Assembly: GCA_000231825.2 (NCBI GenBank)
Contig: AFXF02001865.1
Location: 25,968-89,967 of the forward strand
Length of the DNA stretch: 64,000 nt
Origin: Tetrahymena elliotti 4EA
Lineage: Eukaryota; Ciliophora; Oligohymenophorea; Hymenostomatida; Tetrahymenidae
Direction of reading: 5' to 3'
Part shown: positions 48,550-60,591 of the stretch, one piece after another
How positions within the stretch are numbered: the stretch's first letter is position 1
Layout: each line of letters begins with the position of its first letter
Notes under the pieces: generated by a model
The model's input: the letters and a program-made list of their open reading frames with translations, nothing else
Databases searched by the model: none
Told to the model about the DNA's origin: nothing
Translations under genes and position numbers: made by a program

Positions 48550-50613
48550 TCATTAGTGATAAATGTGGAAACTTTATTTGCTTTCGTCAGTAACAATTGA
48601 TGTGTTTACCTATTAACTATTTGCTTTAAATGATTTATGACATCTATTTATATTATATATGGATTTTGTTTAGGTCAATCTTAAATCTTTTGGTTGAAAA
48701 ATTTCATTAAGGTCATCTAATTTACTTATTGTTTCTTCATATTCTTCATTATACTCTAAAGGTGAGCTTGTTTTCTCTTTTATAAAGATATTTTGCATAG
48801 TTACAGCAGGGTTTTAATTTATTTAAGATTCAGTATATCCTTGATTTATTTTACTTTTCACTTCTGGGTCTAACATTTTTAATATTTTTTAATCTATGAT
48901 TGATCTTGCTTTCTTTCTGATTATATTGAAATAAGATGCTTTCACATTATCAAAAGATTATTTTCTAGCAAGGTCATTATTTATTGACATAATTTCATTC
49001 TTATTTTATATTTTTGGATCTATATTCTCTTATTTTTCATTAACGCTTTTAACATAATCGTCAAGAAAAAGAACAGGTTTAGGAAGATATTCAAACAGTT
49101 TAATTTAATCTTCATTGAGTAGAAGTTACTTCAGCTTATCAACTTCAATCAATTTTTTAATTATGTTCAATAAATCTAAATGATCAAATATTTTATTTGC
49201 TGCTTAATTTATTAAAATAGATTCTGTTGTTTTACAGCAATTCCAACATCTCCAAACATTCCATAAATATTTTAACAAGTTAAATCGAATTATTTTCATT
49301 TCAGGTTATTTTTCTTAAACTTAGTTATCTTGCTGGGTGACTGGACTTACATTACTAAAAAAAGCTTATGCATTTTAATTTTTGTTACCCTTTTTAAAGT
49401 TTGGGGTAACAGTATTATCCTCTTAATTTTTATTAGGAGGATAAGTTGTCTATTAAAAATTTGAAACAAAATTGTGAGCTTGTTCACTTTATTTAGTTTC
49501 TCTAATGACCTAGTCTTAATATGATTTCGTTTTAACATCAAATACTTCGTTAATTAGCTTATGATTTAAATCTTCTTAAGAAAAACGTCTCAATGATAAA
49601 TATCCTAATACTAAAAGGAAATTATAAAATCCTCCTACCTGAGAAAAAGCACTACCTAATTTCAAGTATTTTCTTTAATAAATATTTTCTTTGTTTTTTT
49701 CATAAGCAATAGTAAAATCAAATAAAGTGTTTGATGTACTTGGTAGAACTATTTCTCTATCAGATGAATAAGTAATAGTTTATTAAATTTAGAGACTAGT
49801 AGTACTAATTCTTGAATAATCACTAACAACTTTAGAATTAATAAGAGATAGAAAAATATCCTTTTCAAAATTAGGTCCTGTAGTCCAAAATAAGTTCTTC
49901 CCTTTTGACTAAAAAGGCTTATTTCTTTCCTTGACATCAATAAAAGTGTCTGATATATAAACTGCTAAAGTAGCTCTAGAGAGCATTGAATCAATTAAAG
50001 TCTAATCTTTACAATCAGATCCTTCACATTTAGAAAATGAAAATTAAATAGAAGCATAATAATTTGCAGAAAACTCTCCTTATATGTATGGAGGAATAAT
50101 GTTCTCAATAGAAAGGCAGTGCATTTCTTTGTAAGGAAGATGTAAAAAATATTATTTAGATTCTTCTATTTAAAAATGCTTTTCACTACAACGTTCTACT
50201 TAAATCTCTACTTTCTAAGAAGATAGACTTGTAGTTGTCCCAGATATGTCAGATAAATTCCTTTAAATAATATTCTGAAATGCTTTTACTGTATAGATAC
50301 CTTCTCCAAAGTAATGTTGATAGTTCTAATCTTGGATTCCTACTGCTATAATAAAACTTTTAGGTGTTATTTCAAATGCCTCTTACTAATAAATATAGTT
50401 AGTTTGTTGTAACACAAAAGGATTTTCTTAATACACAAGTTCATATAATATGTAATATGCTTGATAAATTATTAAACTCCATATAATAATAGTAGCGAAT
50501 CCTCCCAATTTAGTTTTATGACATGATCTTTTGTTATATCTAATTCCTACACCCTATCCAAATAAGTCTAATGTTTCAATTTATTTAAAGATGCTTCTTA
50601 TAAATTTACTCAT
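48550..50613 (-). CDS. Two-span transmembrane protein of a ciliate-type family
   Basis: A single uninterrupted ciliate-code frame of 687 residues, ATG at 50613 to TGA at 48552-48550. It has a short N-terminal amphipathic part (LDLFGQGVGIRYNKRSCHKT) leading into a first span at about 36-60 (GGFATIIIWSLIIYQAYYIL). A large, probably extracytoplasmic, domain of about 260 residues follows with a few cysteines (SFSKCEGSDCKD). A second span lies at about 320-342 (AFSQVGGFYNFLLVLGYLSL), then a long cytosolic tail with a WNVWRCWNCCK patch and a leucine-rich helix (NIIKKLIEVDKLKQLLLNED, then LFEYLPKP). This layout, including the D-x-FG...Y motif before span 1 and the KL-LL-Q-LF-LPKP helix in the tail, is as far as I recall shared by many unnamed Tetrahymena and Paramecium proteins. 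Function unknown. An intronless gene of this length is unusual beside its multi-exon neighbours. Confidence 0.85.
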
Positions 50614-51098
50614 TTATTTTAATTAATTTTTGTTTATTTACTTTAAACTTTAATAAATTATTAATCAAATAATTATACATATATTTACATATTCTTAACT
50701 AACTGGCTACAAATTTTATCATTTGAAGCTGTTTCTTTTAGTTATTTTTACTCTCAATTTTTATTTATTCACATTAAATATAAATAAGATAGTAATTAGA
50801 TTTACTTGATAATTTCTCTTAAAAGTTTCCTTTTCACCATAGTTTATTTTAATTTCTATTTTACTTCAAATAAAACTTGTGTTAGTAACTTAATTTGGGC
50901 TAAATATACTTCATTCAAAATTGGTATTTTTTACTTGTTATTTTATGTAAATAGATTATTAAAATTTATTAATTTTGTATTTTGAAAATTAAGTTAGTTA
51001 TTCCAAAATTATGCAAAAAGTCTTTCGTTTCAAGTGTAACAAAATCCAAAAAATATATAATTCTAAATTTATTTTAAAATTATATTGCTTATTATGAA

Positions 51099-51374
51099 AT
51101 GGAAAGCCTTACTACTCAATTAAAATGGCATTATAATAATAGTAATTTGAAGCAAAAAGAATAAAAATAGTTCAAACTTAAACTTAAAATTGTGAGAGAT
51201 AAAGCTTTGATATAGAGAAAATACCTTAATTTAACTGAATTAGTTAACAGAAATGAAAATTAAAAAATTTATTTTTATCAAAAAATTGAAATAAAACAAA
51301 ATATTTTTAAGTTCATCAATTCATTTTTCTATAATCTTCTTTTTTTATCTCTTTTGAGAGAAGAATAAAATTGA
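51099..51374 (+). CDS. Doubtful small ORF, 91 residues
   Basis: This open frame runs from ATG 51099 to TGA 51372-51374. The first 65 or so residues are polar and helix-like (Lys/Gln/Asn-rich, for example KIVRDKALIQRKYLNLTEL), with several in-frame TAA/TAG as Gln. The rest reads like AT-rich filler. It could be a small gene, the first exon of one, or chance, since TGA-free stretches of this length are common here. No known domain. Confidence 0.2.
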
Positions 51375-52179
51375 TGAATTAATCTAATAATAATATCAAA
51401 CAAATCAAGTAAATTACAAATAAATTATTCATAACTTGTTAATTCTAAGTAAAATTAGTTTGGAAATTAAAAAAACTTGAAAAGTTTTTATCTATAATTC
51501 AATAGTAATAGTGAGTAAAAACTGTTTAAAAATAAACTTAACTCATCTCAATAATTTGGTAAATAAAGAAAAATACTGTAAACATAATTGTGGAGGATTT
51601 TATACTAAAAATATCCTGCCTTCTTTATTTTCTTCATACTTTTAATTATTAAATCCTATTTTATTTTTTTCCGCTTTAGCATATTTTCTTATCCAAAATT
51701 ATAATATTTTTTGATACATACATATTCGATATTTAATGATAAACCTCGACTTATTAAATAAAATAAAATATTTTTATAAATTTCAAATTATTTAGACCAA
51801 AAGCAATTATTTATTAATGGCTTGAGTTAAAATATTTATACATATTAATAGTTTATAAATTCATATCAATGTGGAAGTTATTTTCATTAAATAATTAATA
51901 TGGTGATGAATAAAAGTAATTGTTTTCAAAAATTGAGAATTGATTTTATTTTCTTGACGAAACCTTAAATTTTTACTTAAAATCAAAAAAATCAAGTATC
52001 AAAATTTATTGTAAATAAAATGTGTATCTAAAAATAAAACCCTAATGTTAAATATAGACAATAACTATAGTAGAAAAATCATGTTTGATTAAAAAAAAAC
52101 AAAATCTATTTTTTTATTTTTAAAAAATTCATTTTAGTGATCTTTTTTTTCTGAAATAAATAAAAATATTTACTAATTA

Positions 52180-52690
52180 AGTGTCTATAATATTTCCCTC
52201 TTTTCTTAATTAAATTTACATTGTATATTCAACATTGTTTATGAAAAACTCTTTTATTTTAATTAAGTGTTTGTTATCTATTTTTTAATTAAAAGCGTCT
52301 TGTTCTGTAAAATTATAAGAGTAAATTATATTAAATATTAATTTTCAAAAAATATCAACATTTGAGAGAAAATATATGATTATTTAAAAAAGTAGAATTT
52401 TTATTTTTTTAAGCATATTTTGATAAAATATTTAAAATATTTTTATTTTTCGCTAATAAAATAATCTTTCTACTATAAATACTGATAAGATTTTCCTATT
52501 CTCTTAATAAATATACACACATTGAATAATTGAATATTGAATATTTTGATAAAATTCTTTTATTGTATTTCTTCTTCTCTTAATAAATTTCCATATATTA
52601 TTGAATATTTTGATAAAAATCTTTTATTTTTAATTAAGAGTTATCTATTTTTTTAAAAAATAGTGTTTTTTGCTTAGTAGTATAGACAAA
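52180..52690. repeat. Degenerate repeat cluster
   Basis: Phrases of the form CTCTTAATAAAT...TTGAATATTTTGATAAAA...TCTTTTATT recur: around 52500-52565, again at 52575-52632, and in weaker form at 52195-52265. Two copies continue into AATTAAG-GTTATCTATTTTTT. The copies differ by many small changes, so this is an old local duplication in non-coding DNA. Confidence 0.5.
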
Positions 52691-52820
52691 ATATTCTTTT
52701 AAATTAAGATTTACTGATCCACCAAGTAAATTTTTGATAATTAATTAAAACAAAAAACTCATAAATTAAAAAAGTACTTCAGTTTATTAAATAAAATCAA
52801 ATTAAATAAAAATAAAAAAA

Positions 52821-53357
52821 ATGTATTGCAACTTTTATGAAACCGAGCAAGCTAGTTTTGACTCTTCCTAACAAGAAACTAGTTTGACATAACAATTGAA
52901 CCAAGCTTTAAATGAAATACAATCATATGATATGATTAAGTAAAAACTTAAGGAAAGAAAAAACCAACGTTTGTGTGAATCTGAAACAAGTAGTTAATAA
53001 AGCACTAACATGAGCATCACAGATATCTGTCTGCAAATAAACTTGGATCATTTTGAAGCTTTTTTGGATGAAAATGAAGAAAGATAAGTAGAGTATATTG
53101 AAAAAGAAGAAAGTATCCTTATCCCTTCAATATAACCTCAATTTACAACTGCTGAGTTTTTGAATTATATTGATGGGTAAAAGATTAATGGCCTTAAACT
53201 TAAAACCTCTCCTTAGCAGTAATTAAAGAAAAAGCTCATCAACAAATTTGCTAAAAATGAAGAAGAAAAAAAGGACATTAAACAAATTTTTCATCAATTC
53301 AAAGTTGAAGAAAAGATGTCATAAAAATAAAAAAAAATAATGTCCTCTAAAAAATGA
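52821..53357 (+). CDS. Small polar hypothetical protein
   Basis: An intronless ciliate-code frame of 178 residues, ATG 52821 (after an A-rich AATAAAAATAAAAAAA leader) to TGA 53355-53357. The protein is Gln/Glu/Lys-rich with no membrane span. Distinct segments are an N-terminal MYCNFYETEQASFDSSQQ, a helical part around LNQALNEIQSYDMIKQKLKE, a middle ITDICLQINLDHFEAFLDE, and a basic C-terminus rich in Lys/Gln/Glu. No domain recognised. Codon use with TAA/TAG as Gln and a sharp end of protein-like sequence at TGA support a real gene. Confidence 0.65.
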
Positions 53358-53944
53358 TGAACCAACCATCTCCTCCTTCATTTATATATTATAAAATAGC
53401 TAATTTAATATTGTCTGCATTGGTTTTAAAATTAGCTATTAAATTTATTAGTAATTAATTCATATCTAAGTATATATTTTGTACCAAAATATGATTTAAT
53501 TTCTAATAAACTTACCAAAATCCTCTCATTAAGTCTTTTATTCTTTTTTGATTTTAAATAGAAGAGTAATGATTTTTTTGTAATCTTTTTCACTTCTGAA
53601 TAATATTTAATTAATTAGCTCATCACTTGTAAAATTAGTAAAATTTATTCTAATAAATTTCCAAAATCCTCTTCAATTTGTTTCATTTGAAAAATTTTTA
53701 AATTGAAAACTCTTCAGCAAAATCCTCTTGATTAATTGAGAAATTATTCAATGTTTAAATTCTTATACAAAATTAATACTAAATTATGATATTTATTCTA
53801 ATAAAGTAGTCCTCTTCAATTTCTCTCATTTGAAATTATTTTTTTACTTTTTCTAAATTGAAAAACTCTGAAGCAAAATTCAATAAATTAATTGAGAAAT
53901 AATAAAATATTTAAATGTGAATATAAAATGAATTACAAAGTGAT
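53358..53944. other. Intergenic between convergent genes, mostly repeat
   Basis: No gene seen. Most of the interval is the repeat cluster at 53500-53935. Confidence 0.5.
53500..53935. repeat. Degenerate direct repeats of about 145-150 bp, two good copies and a partial
   Basis: Two copies start ATTCTAATAAA(T/G) at 53647 and 53794 and share, in order, CCTCTTCAATTT, TCATTTGAAA, TTTAAATTGAAAA/TCTAAATTGAAAAAC, CTCT(T/G)(C/A)AGCAAAAT and ATTAATTGAGAAAT. A shorter related segment starts near 53500 (TTCTAATAAACTTACCAAAATCCTC). Copy 1 has the same CCAAAATCCTC phrase. Confidence 0.75.
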
Positions 53945-54790
53945 TCAATAAAGTTGTTACAAATTTTTTTTTAATTTTTTAATTAATAATGGAGATGAAG
54001 CGTCTTTACATAGCTATGTAGCATTGTCCATTTTATTTAATTTTAGAGTAGATATATCTGCATTTATATTTTATTTACTTATTGGTGATACCATATCTTA
54101 GTTATCTGATTTTCTTTTTCTTGTAGATCTTGTACTTATTGAAGATGCTTATTGAGTTTCTTATTGTAAATAATTAGATTCTGTTGTCTTATATATAGTT
54201 CTTTCAAATTCACTTTCTTTTTAGTAAGGATCTAAAACAGAAATGAGTTTATTGCCTTCAATTTTGTCCTGCAATTTTTTAATTTCATTTTCTAATTATT
54301 TGCTTAGCTTTTACTAATTGCTAAGTTATTCTTGTATTTAATTAATAGTTAGGCTGCTCTCTTGATAGCTATCTCCCAAGTTCAGTCCACACTTCTTTGA
54401 TTTAGAAATAATCTTCATTAAGGTTTCTTTTTAGAAGTTATTTGTATCTTTCTTACCCACAGACTCTGTAAATTTCTTTGATAAACGTTTAATTTCACAA
54501 TGATATTCAGCTTCTTAGACAATTTTTTAGAATTTTTGTTGTACCTCAGACAAATTTTCTAATACTTTGATAGCAGACTCAATACTTTAATTTAAATTAG
54601 TTTTGATTTCTTCAAATTTTTTCTCATCATTAATTTATACTTTAAGTGTATCACACTTACTAGTGATACATTATATTTTTTGCTTTTCGTGAGTCAAATG
54701 TTTTTGTTTCTTATCACAAGCGCTGCATATTTCTTCACAGCAATCCAAGCAGACGAATTCTAAAATTTATTTGCACTAAACACAGTTCAT
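53945..54790 (-). CDS. B-box zinc-finger coiled-coil protein (TRIM-like without RING)
   Basis: A single open frame of 281 residues on the minus strand, ATG 54790-54788 to TGA 53947-53945. The N-terminus is a B-box zinc finger: C3, C6, C14, C17, C22, C25, H31, H34 (CVQC, CLDCC, CSAC, HLTH). B-boxes mediate protein contacts in TRIM-type proteins, where a coiled coil follows, as here from about residue 50 to 190 (Lys/Glu/Gln-rich helices). The C-terminal part is Ser/Thr/Lys-rich with RSTRKRKS, a possible nuclear localisation patch. No RING precedes the B-box in the frame. Upstream in frame there is no other ATG before a TGA; a further exon around 54860-54950, where ATG codons and a GC-rich CGGCGGGG run occur, cannot be excluded. 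Confidence 0.85.
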
Positions 54791-55896
54791 TTAACGATAT
54801 TTTTTATATGCTTCAAATTTTTAATTTTTGTAATGTTAATTAAATTTCAATCAAAGATATTCTGACAAGCTTAGATTCTACTTTGATTTCAAATTTTTAA
54901 TTTTTAATTCTATTGAAAAGAAATTCATTTCGGCGGGGTAATTCATTGAAATCATAATAAATCATATTCAGTTTTCATTTGCCTTTCTTATTTTCAAAAT
55001 TTATAATTAATCTTAAATTCTTTAAAGCTCAAGCGATTTAATAAGTATTTTAAAATAAAGTATTTAATTTTTATTTATAAAAAATTTTTATAAAATATTT
55101 TCATAATTTCTTACATACATTGCTTTTTCTAATATCATAAACAAAGAAAAACAAATTATTAATAAATAGGATTTATAGTATTTTTATGAATAAGCTCTTG
55201 TCCTTAGCTTAAAAAATCCTTTTTATCTTATCTAGAGAATAACCAAAGGGGAGAGTATAATGAATTTAAAATAAATTTGTTTTGATATTGCTTTTAATTT
55301 AATTCATTTAAAATATTTTATTATTTTTGTTTGATTTATTCTGATTCATTCTAATTTAAAAAAAATAAAGTATTTTGTTAGCATAAATAAATAAATTTTT
55401 AAAAATATTGAAATTTAATATTTGATTACAAAATACATTAATAGAAAATTAAATGAATAATTTAAAAACGACAGACATCAATTTATTTAAAAATCTAAAA
55501 GAACAAAAATTAATTTTTGTTGTTTAAATAAATTAATCAGAAAAAATTAATGGTGCTTAATAAGATTTTGAGGAGATAAGTATAATATTTTTTATCAAAA
55601 GAAATAATACCATTGATAAATTAAAAAAGACTATAATCAAAAATGTTTGGTTCTATCAAATGAAAGTAAATAAAATAGAGCAAATATATTTTAAAAATTG
55701 AAGAATATGATTAGTATTTATGAATGAAATTTAAATACTCAAAAAACAGTCAGTGTTTGAGGAATTAAGAAATAACTTAATAGAAAATAATAACATTTTT
55801 GATATGTATATATTTTAATAATCTAACAAATGATTAAAAAGTGAATTAAATTTGATAGGAAGATAATAATTAATTCAACAAATATTTAAATCTTAT
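54791..55896. other. Intergenic between divergent genes
   Basis: AT-rich. It contains a GC-rich run (CGGCGGGG, about 54932-54939) that stands out, and an 82-residue open frame at 55453-55701 that I do not consider convincing. Confidence 0.45.
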
Positions 55897-58800
55897 ATGT
55901 AGAATATAATCTAATAAGAAAAACAATCTCAAAAAGGAGATGAAATGTTTACTGGTACTCCAGTTTTGGAGTTCAAACCATTTGGAGCAGTGCATAATAG
56001 TCATTATGATTTAATGAATAAAAAGGTCGGAAGAGATTTAATGTAAGAAGAAGTGTTTGTTTTCGACCAAGTAAAAGAAGAATTTGAAGATGATAAAGCA
56101 TCTAACTCAATTCCTCATAAATTTTTATCAAATAATCAAGATACTAATTTAATTCGTGACTTGAAATTTATTTAGAAGATGGCTTATTATTTAAAGTTTT
56201 TTGGTGAGTTTATTTTGAGAGATTTTAAGATAAAGCCATTAAATAATTTGATTAGTGTTAGCACTATTGTCTTGTTGATTGTCTTTCTAGGGTTAATCAA
56301 CGTGATGATGAGTTTATCTCCTATGATTTATCTTATGATGAGTGAATAAGAAGTTGGTGAAAGTGATATTATTATAGTCAATCCTGATATTACATCAAAA
56401 GTAATCCAGTAGCCTAGTTTAGATAGCTTACTAATAGACTATAAGCTAGTTAACGATTTGTACTGTGCCAAATATTTAAAGGGGTGCTCTTCTAGATTTT
56501 AACTAAAAGGAATGTAGACTTTTAGTAACCAAGATATTTTCAGTGATATTTTTCTTATTGATATTTAGAAAGAATAGGAAATAGGATTAGGTCGTCGTAT
56601 TAACTTAACAGGCCTCAAAGAAAATGAATGCTATATTAGTAGAAATCTTAATTCTATTATATAAAAAGAAGAAGAAAATAAGTCATCAAAGGATAAATAG
56701 TAAGTAGTTCTTGATTTTACTCTTGCTTTGATTCTAGACTCCTTACCTGGCTTCTAAGAATAAGAGGTTAAGTAATCTTATTCTTCAAAAGTGTAATTTA
56801 TTACATAGTTATTGGTAAGTAAATTTGAGCAAGATGGAGTGGTTTATGAATCATATTAGGATTTATTTTTCCATTATGTTTCTCCAAAAAGCTTAGATTA
56901 AGAAATTAGAGTTGGTATCTACAGCTTTGACTTTGAAAGCTTTTTTCATGATGGAAAAAAGATTGAGAATATTGATTCAAGTTAAAGCAAATAATCTTTG
57001 TTATGCCAGAAATTAGCAATTTTCATCTTGGACGTCAAGTTTTCTCTCAATTTAGAAGTTAAAGGTGTCATTGAAAATTCTGTTGGAAAGTTTGAAGATA
57101 AGCTTTCAAATATCATCATATTGGACTATAAAAATCAATATGATTATATTTTATAGTCAGCATGCTCAAGCTTTATCAAACACATCACGGGTAAAATGGC
57201 TTACCATTCAATAACCTATTATGCCTATTTGAATGTAAAATAGCAATATTTAAATGAAAAACTTTACAGTCTAGCTAAACAAAATATTGATTAAGATTTC
57301 TTTAGCAAAAAAGCAATAGCTTTATATGGAATTTATGAAGACAAACAAAATGTTTATTTAGAAGAAAAATCTATTAAAGCTAAAATACAAAAGCAAAGTG
57401 ATTAATTTTCTGAAGTCTTTGGCATGAATTATCCTCTTAGGACAGTTTATCCTTTATCTTTAATTTAAATAAAAAATTTGTCTTAAAAGCAAATCTTAGA
57501 TAACTCTTACAACTGTGGAGTCATATTATTAATTGCTCTGAGCTCAGTGATTATTTATTCTGTTTCTTAATCAAGCATTCAATAAAAAGTCTAAGAATAT
57601 GGCATAGTTAGAATTATAGGATATTCCACCAAGTCACTCATAATTTTTTCTCTCTTAAAGGCTATTATATTTTACATGATCCCAGCACTTATAATTGCAG
57701 AGCTGCTAAATTTAGTTGTGCTTAAATTCATTAAAGTTTATTTTTATGGATTACTCTCTTTTCCTGATTCTGTAAGCTAAGATTATAGCAATAGCTATTA
57801 TGCTACCACAGTTTTGCTAGGAATTGGTCTTCCTCTATTTTGTAATCTCTATCCTTTTAAATAGTTCTTTGATAGATAGGTACTAAGTCAAGCTATAAAC
57901 TCTCATCAAAGAGTTGTGCAATAAACGAAAGTTATCATACAAAAGCTTGAGAAGTATGGTATATCCTTATACGCTACTATTAACTCTGTTGTATTGATTG
58001 TTGTTGGTATTCTTACATATTACTTTGCACCCTATGCATTTGTCACAAAGAAAATAGGTAAATGATTTTAATTCAAAATATTTCATGATATTTATTCAAT
58101 TATTTAATTTTAATCAGGATTATTTTTGCTTATTGTGAACCTAACTTTCTTGATGGTTAATGTAGGTATAAGTTTTTTGATCAACCTTGTTCAGAGAAGG
58201 CTTGAACTTGGGTGGATTAGAATGATTTTAAATTGTTTTTGTAGAAAAGATAAAAACCTTTAGACATCAATAGAGAATAATTTTAAAAACAACGATATAA
58301 GAATGTAGAAGTTAGGTATGATAATAATGATGATCTTTTCATTTTACATAAGCATAGGTAGCAGTGTAAACAGCTAAATCATGATGGTACAAAACATGGT
58401 CAAACTAAATATTGGTAGTGATTATGTATTATAAGTAGAGAAGGACGAAGTTTCTCTTAATGAAGCTTTATTAACTTAGAATATTGAAAACTTTAAATTA
58501 CTCTACCCTGACACAATCAAATCTTATAGCTTTGTCTCTAAAGGTATAAAAACAATTCCTGGATTCCATAGAGGTACTAGATTAAGAAACAACATTGGAG
58601 TATATTAAACCTTCAATTTCAAAGCAATAGGACCAGATTTCTATGATTCTATTTATAATGAATTGATGCTAGTTGATAATCCTATTTTTGAAGGTCAAAA
58701 CCCATCAAACTCTCTCTATTTTAGCAATAGAACATCCAAAGGGTACTTTTTATTTTTCTCATAATGAATTTATTCATTTTTTTATTAAAAATTCAGCTAA

Positions 58801-59856
58801 ATTTATTAAGAAGAAATTATGAATACTAAAGACCATTACAAAGTCATTTCTCAAGTTCTAGTATCAAATTTTGTAAATGAAAATGCTTTGATTGAGCACG
58901 GAGAAGAATAGTATATTCTCTATTACTTGAGTTCAAAGGACAAAAAAGCACTCTCTGTTGATTATAATTGTCATATGGATTTCATCCTTGGATCTACTAG
59001 ATATAAAGGAAAACCAGTTGGGTTTGCTAAAAAGATTCCTGGGTTCTAATCGTTCACAGAAAATTCTATTTTTTCTCTTTTCTAAAACTCAGAAGCACTA
59101 ATATCATATCAATAATTTTAACATATCTTGAATGTTTCATGGGAAATAGAAGGATATTCAGAAGAAAGCCAAAAATTTATGATAAATAGTTTCCCTAAAG
59201 ACTCTAGTTTCAACATTCCTAAAGGTTAACTTTTTATAAGACTTCATGACAACGTTGAATTGAATATCCAACAAAAAAATATGCTCAAAAGCAGTTTAAC
59301 TGAAAATAAAAAAGGATCTTCAGTTCAGACTGATTCATAAAATATTTCATTCTAGGATACCCACTCTATCCTTGTATCTCTCAACTATTTAGTTGAGTTT
59401 TGGAATTTACTTTTTAACCTTGTGTCCCTGTTCATATTTATACTTACTTACTATCTCCTTACTATTACTTTCAAATAAAACGTTTAAGAAAACCTCCACA
59501 ATATTAAAATCTTTAAATCCATCGGAATCAACCACAATCAAATATCAAAAATGTAAAAAACTTTAAACCTAATTTTTTTCAAACTTTATTCAAAATTAAT
59601 TTTCAATAGATTCATTTATGAAGGTATTTCAGTTATGATTATAAATGGCATAGTAGGTCTGGGTATTGGAATGCTATTATCCATCATGATTTAATAGTAA
59701 CTTATTGTATTCTTAGAAATGCCATTCGACTTTGGGTAAATTCCATATAAAATTACCTCTCTACTCCTAGTAATGTGCATTTCTCTTTCAATTTACACCT
59801 CAAAATCTGAAATAGATCAAGTCAAAAATAAATAAATCGCCTAAATAGACAAGTGA
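55897..59856 (+). CDS. FtsX/MacB-like permease protein with two permease domains
   Basis: A large membrane protein of the FtsX-like permease family. Exons: 55897-58057, 58118-58742, 58797-59552 and 59610-59856; 1262 residues. A cytosolic N-terminus is followed by a first span at about 118-142 and a large extracytoplasmic domain. Then comes a multi-span FtsX-type block starting near residue 538 whose amphipathic loop VQEYGIVRIIGYSTKS matches the family pattern (E-x-G-hydrophobic-R-x-hydrophobic-G). The arrangement repeats: another span after the first intron, a second large extracytoplasmic domain, and a second block with VQENLHNIKIFKSIGINHNQ. In bacteria such permeases pair with a separate ATPase (MacB, LolCDE, FtsEX); no ATPase domain is fused here. 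The last intron (57 bases) is in frame, but splicing gives the typical KIFIYEG helix start. The start is the first ATG after an in-frame TGA. Confidence 0.87.
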
Positions 59857-60591
59857 GATTTGTTTATCTCTCAAATTTTCATAATAAAATATCTTTGTAG
59901 ATTTCATTTTTCAATATTTTTTATTTGTAATCTAAAAATATTTTTTAAATGAAACATGAGAAAATAATATTAACAAATTACAATTAAACATTTTTGTTTG
60001 GAATTTAAACATTTTTGAAATGAAACATGAGAGAGAAAAATAATTGGATATTAATTAATCAATCTATTTTACTTTTAAATAATCTAATTTTGGTGGCTTG
60101 AATTCATAAATTTTTTAAAAATATCAACCAACTAAAAATAAATTAATATTGATAAAAGAGTTATGTTTATCTTCCATACATTCCCTTATTTCTATGGTTT
60201 TGTAGTTTTATAGGTATAGAATTTAAAAACATTCAAAAAAATTAAAGAAGAAAGAAAATAATTATAAAAGAATAGACCTCATTTTTTATTTGAATTTTGC
60301 TATTTTTTAGTTGTTAAAAAATTGAAGTGTAAAGTGTAGTTACAATTTATTTTTATGAGATTTACTTGATTGAGATTGAATCTTTTTTTAATTACATCTA
60401 ATTTCATGGTTAAGTGTTAAATTGTTATTTTTGAAATTTAGTAAAATCACTTTTTGAAATCTTTTATCTTATAAGAAATATTTCAGCTTAATAATTAAAT
60501 TAAATTTTAGTTGTTTAATTGAACTTTATAGATTATTAGATTCATTCAATAACATAAAGCTTTAATACAGCCCAGAATCTAATATATTTTA
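59857..60591. other. Intergenic, AT-rich
   Basis: No gene seen. A short direct repeat (AAATGAAACATGAGA) occurs at about 59947 and 60018. Confidence 0.5.

Larger units (their letters stand above)
50614..52820. other. Intergenic, AT-rich, with a weak small ORF and degenerate repeats
   Basis: A ciliate-code frame of 91 residues at 51099-51374 starts protein-like (MESLTTQLKWHYNN) but turns to Phe/Leu/Ile-rich sequence. An imperfect hairpin (TTCATCAATT with AATTGATGAA) overlaps its 3' part. Degenerate repeats occupy 52180-52690. Confidence 0.4.

Noticed and set aside
54925..54945. GC-rich run CGGCGGGG as a CpG-type promoter element or extra exon of the B-box gene
   Set aside because: A single short run; the frame through it reaches TGA without a clear splice to the B-box exon.
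55453..55701. 82-residue ciliate-code ORF upstream of the FtsX gene
   Set aside because: Ile/Lys/Asn composition, no motif and no codon bias; could be chance.
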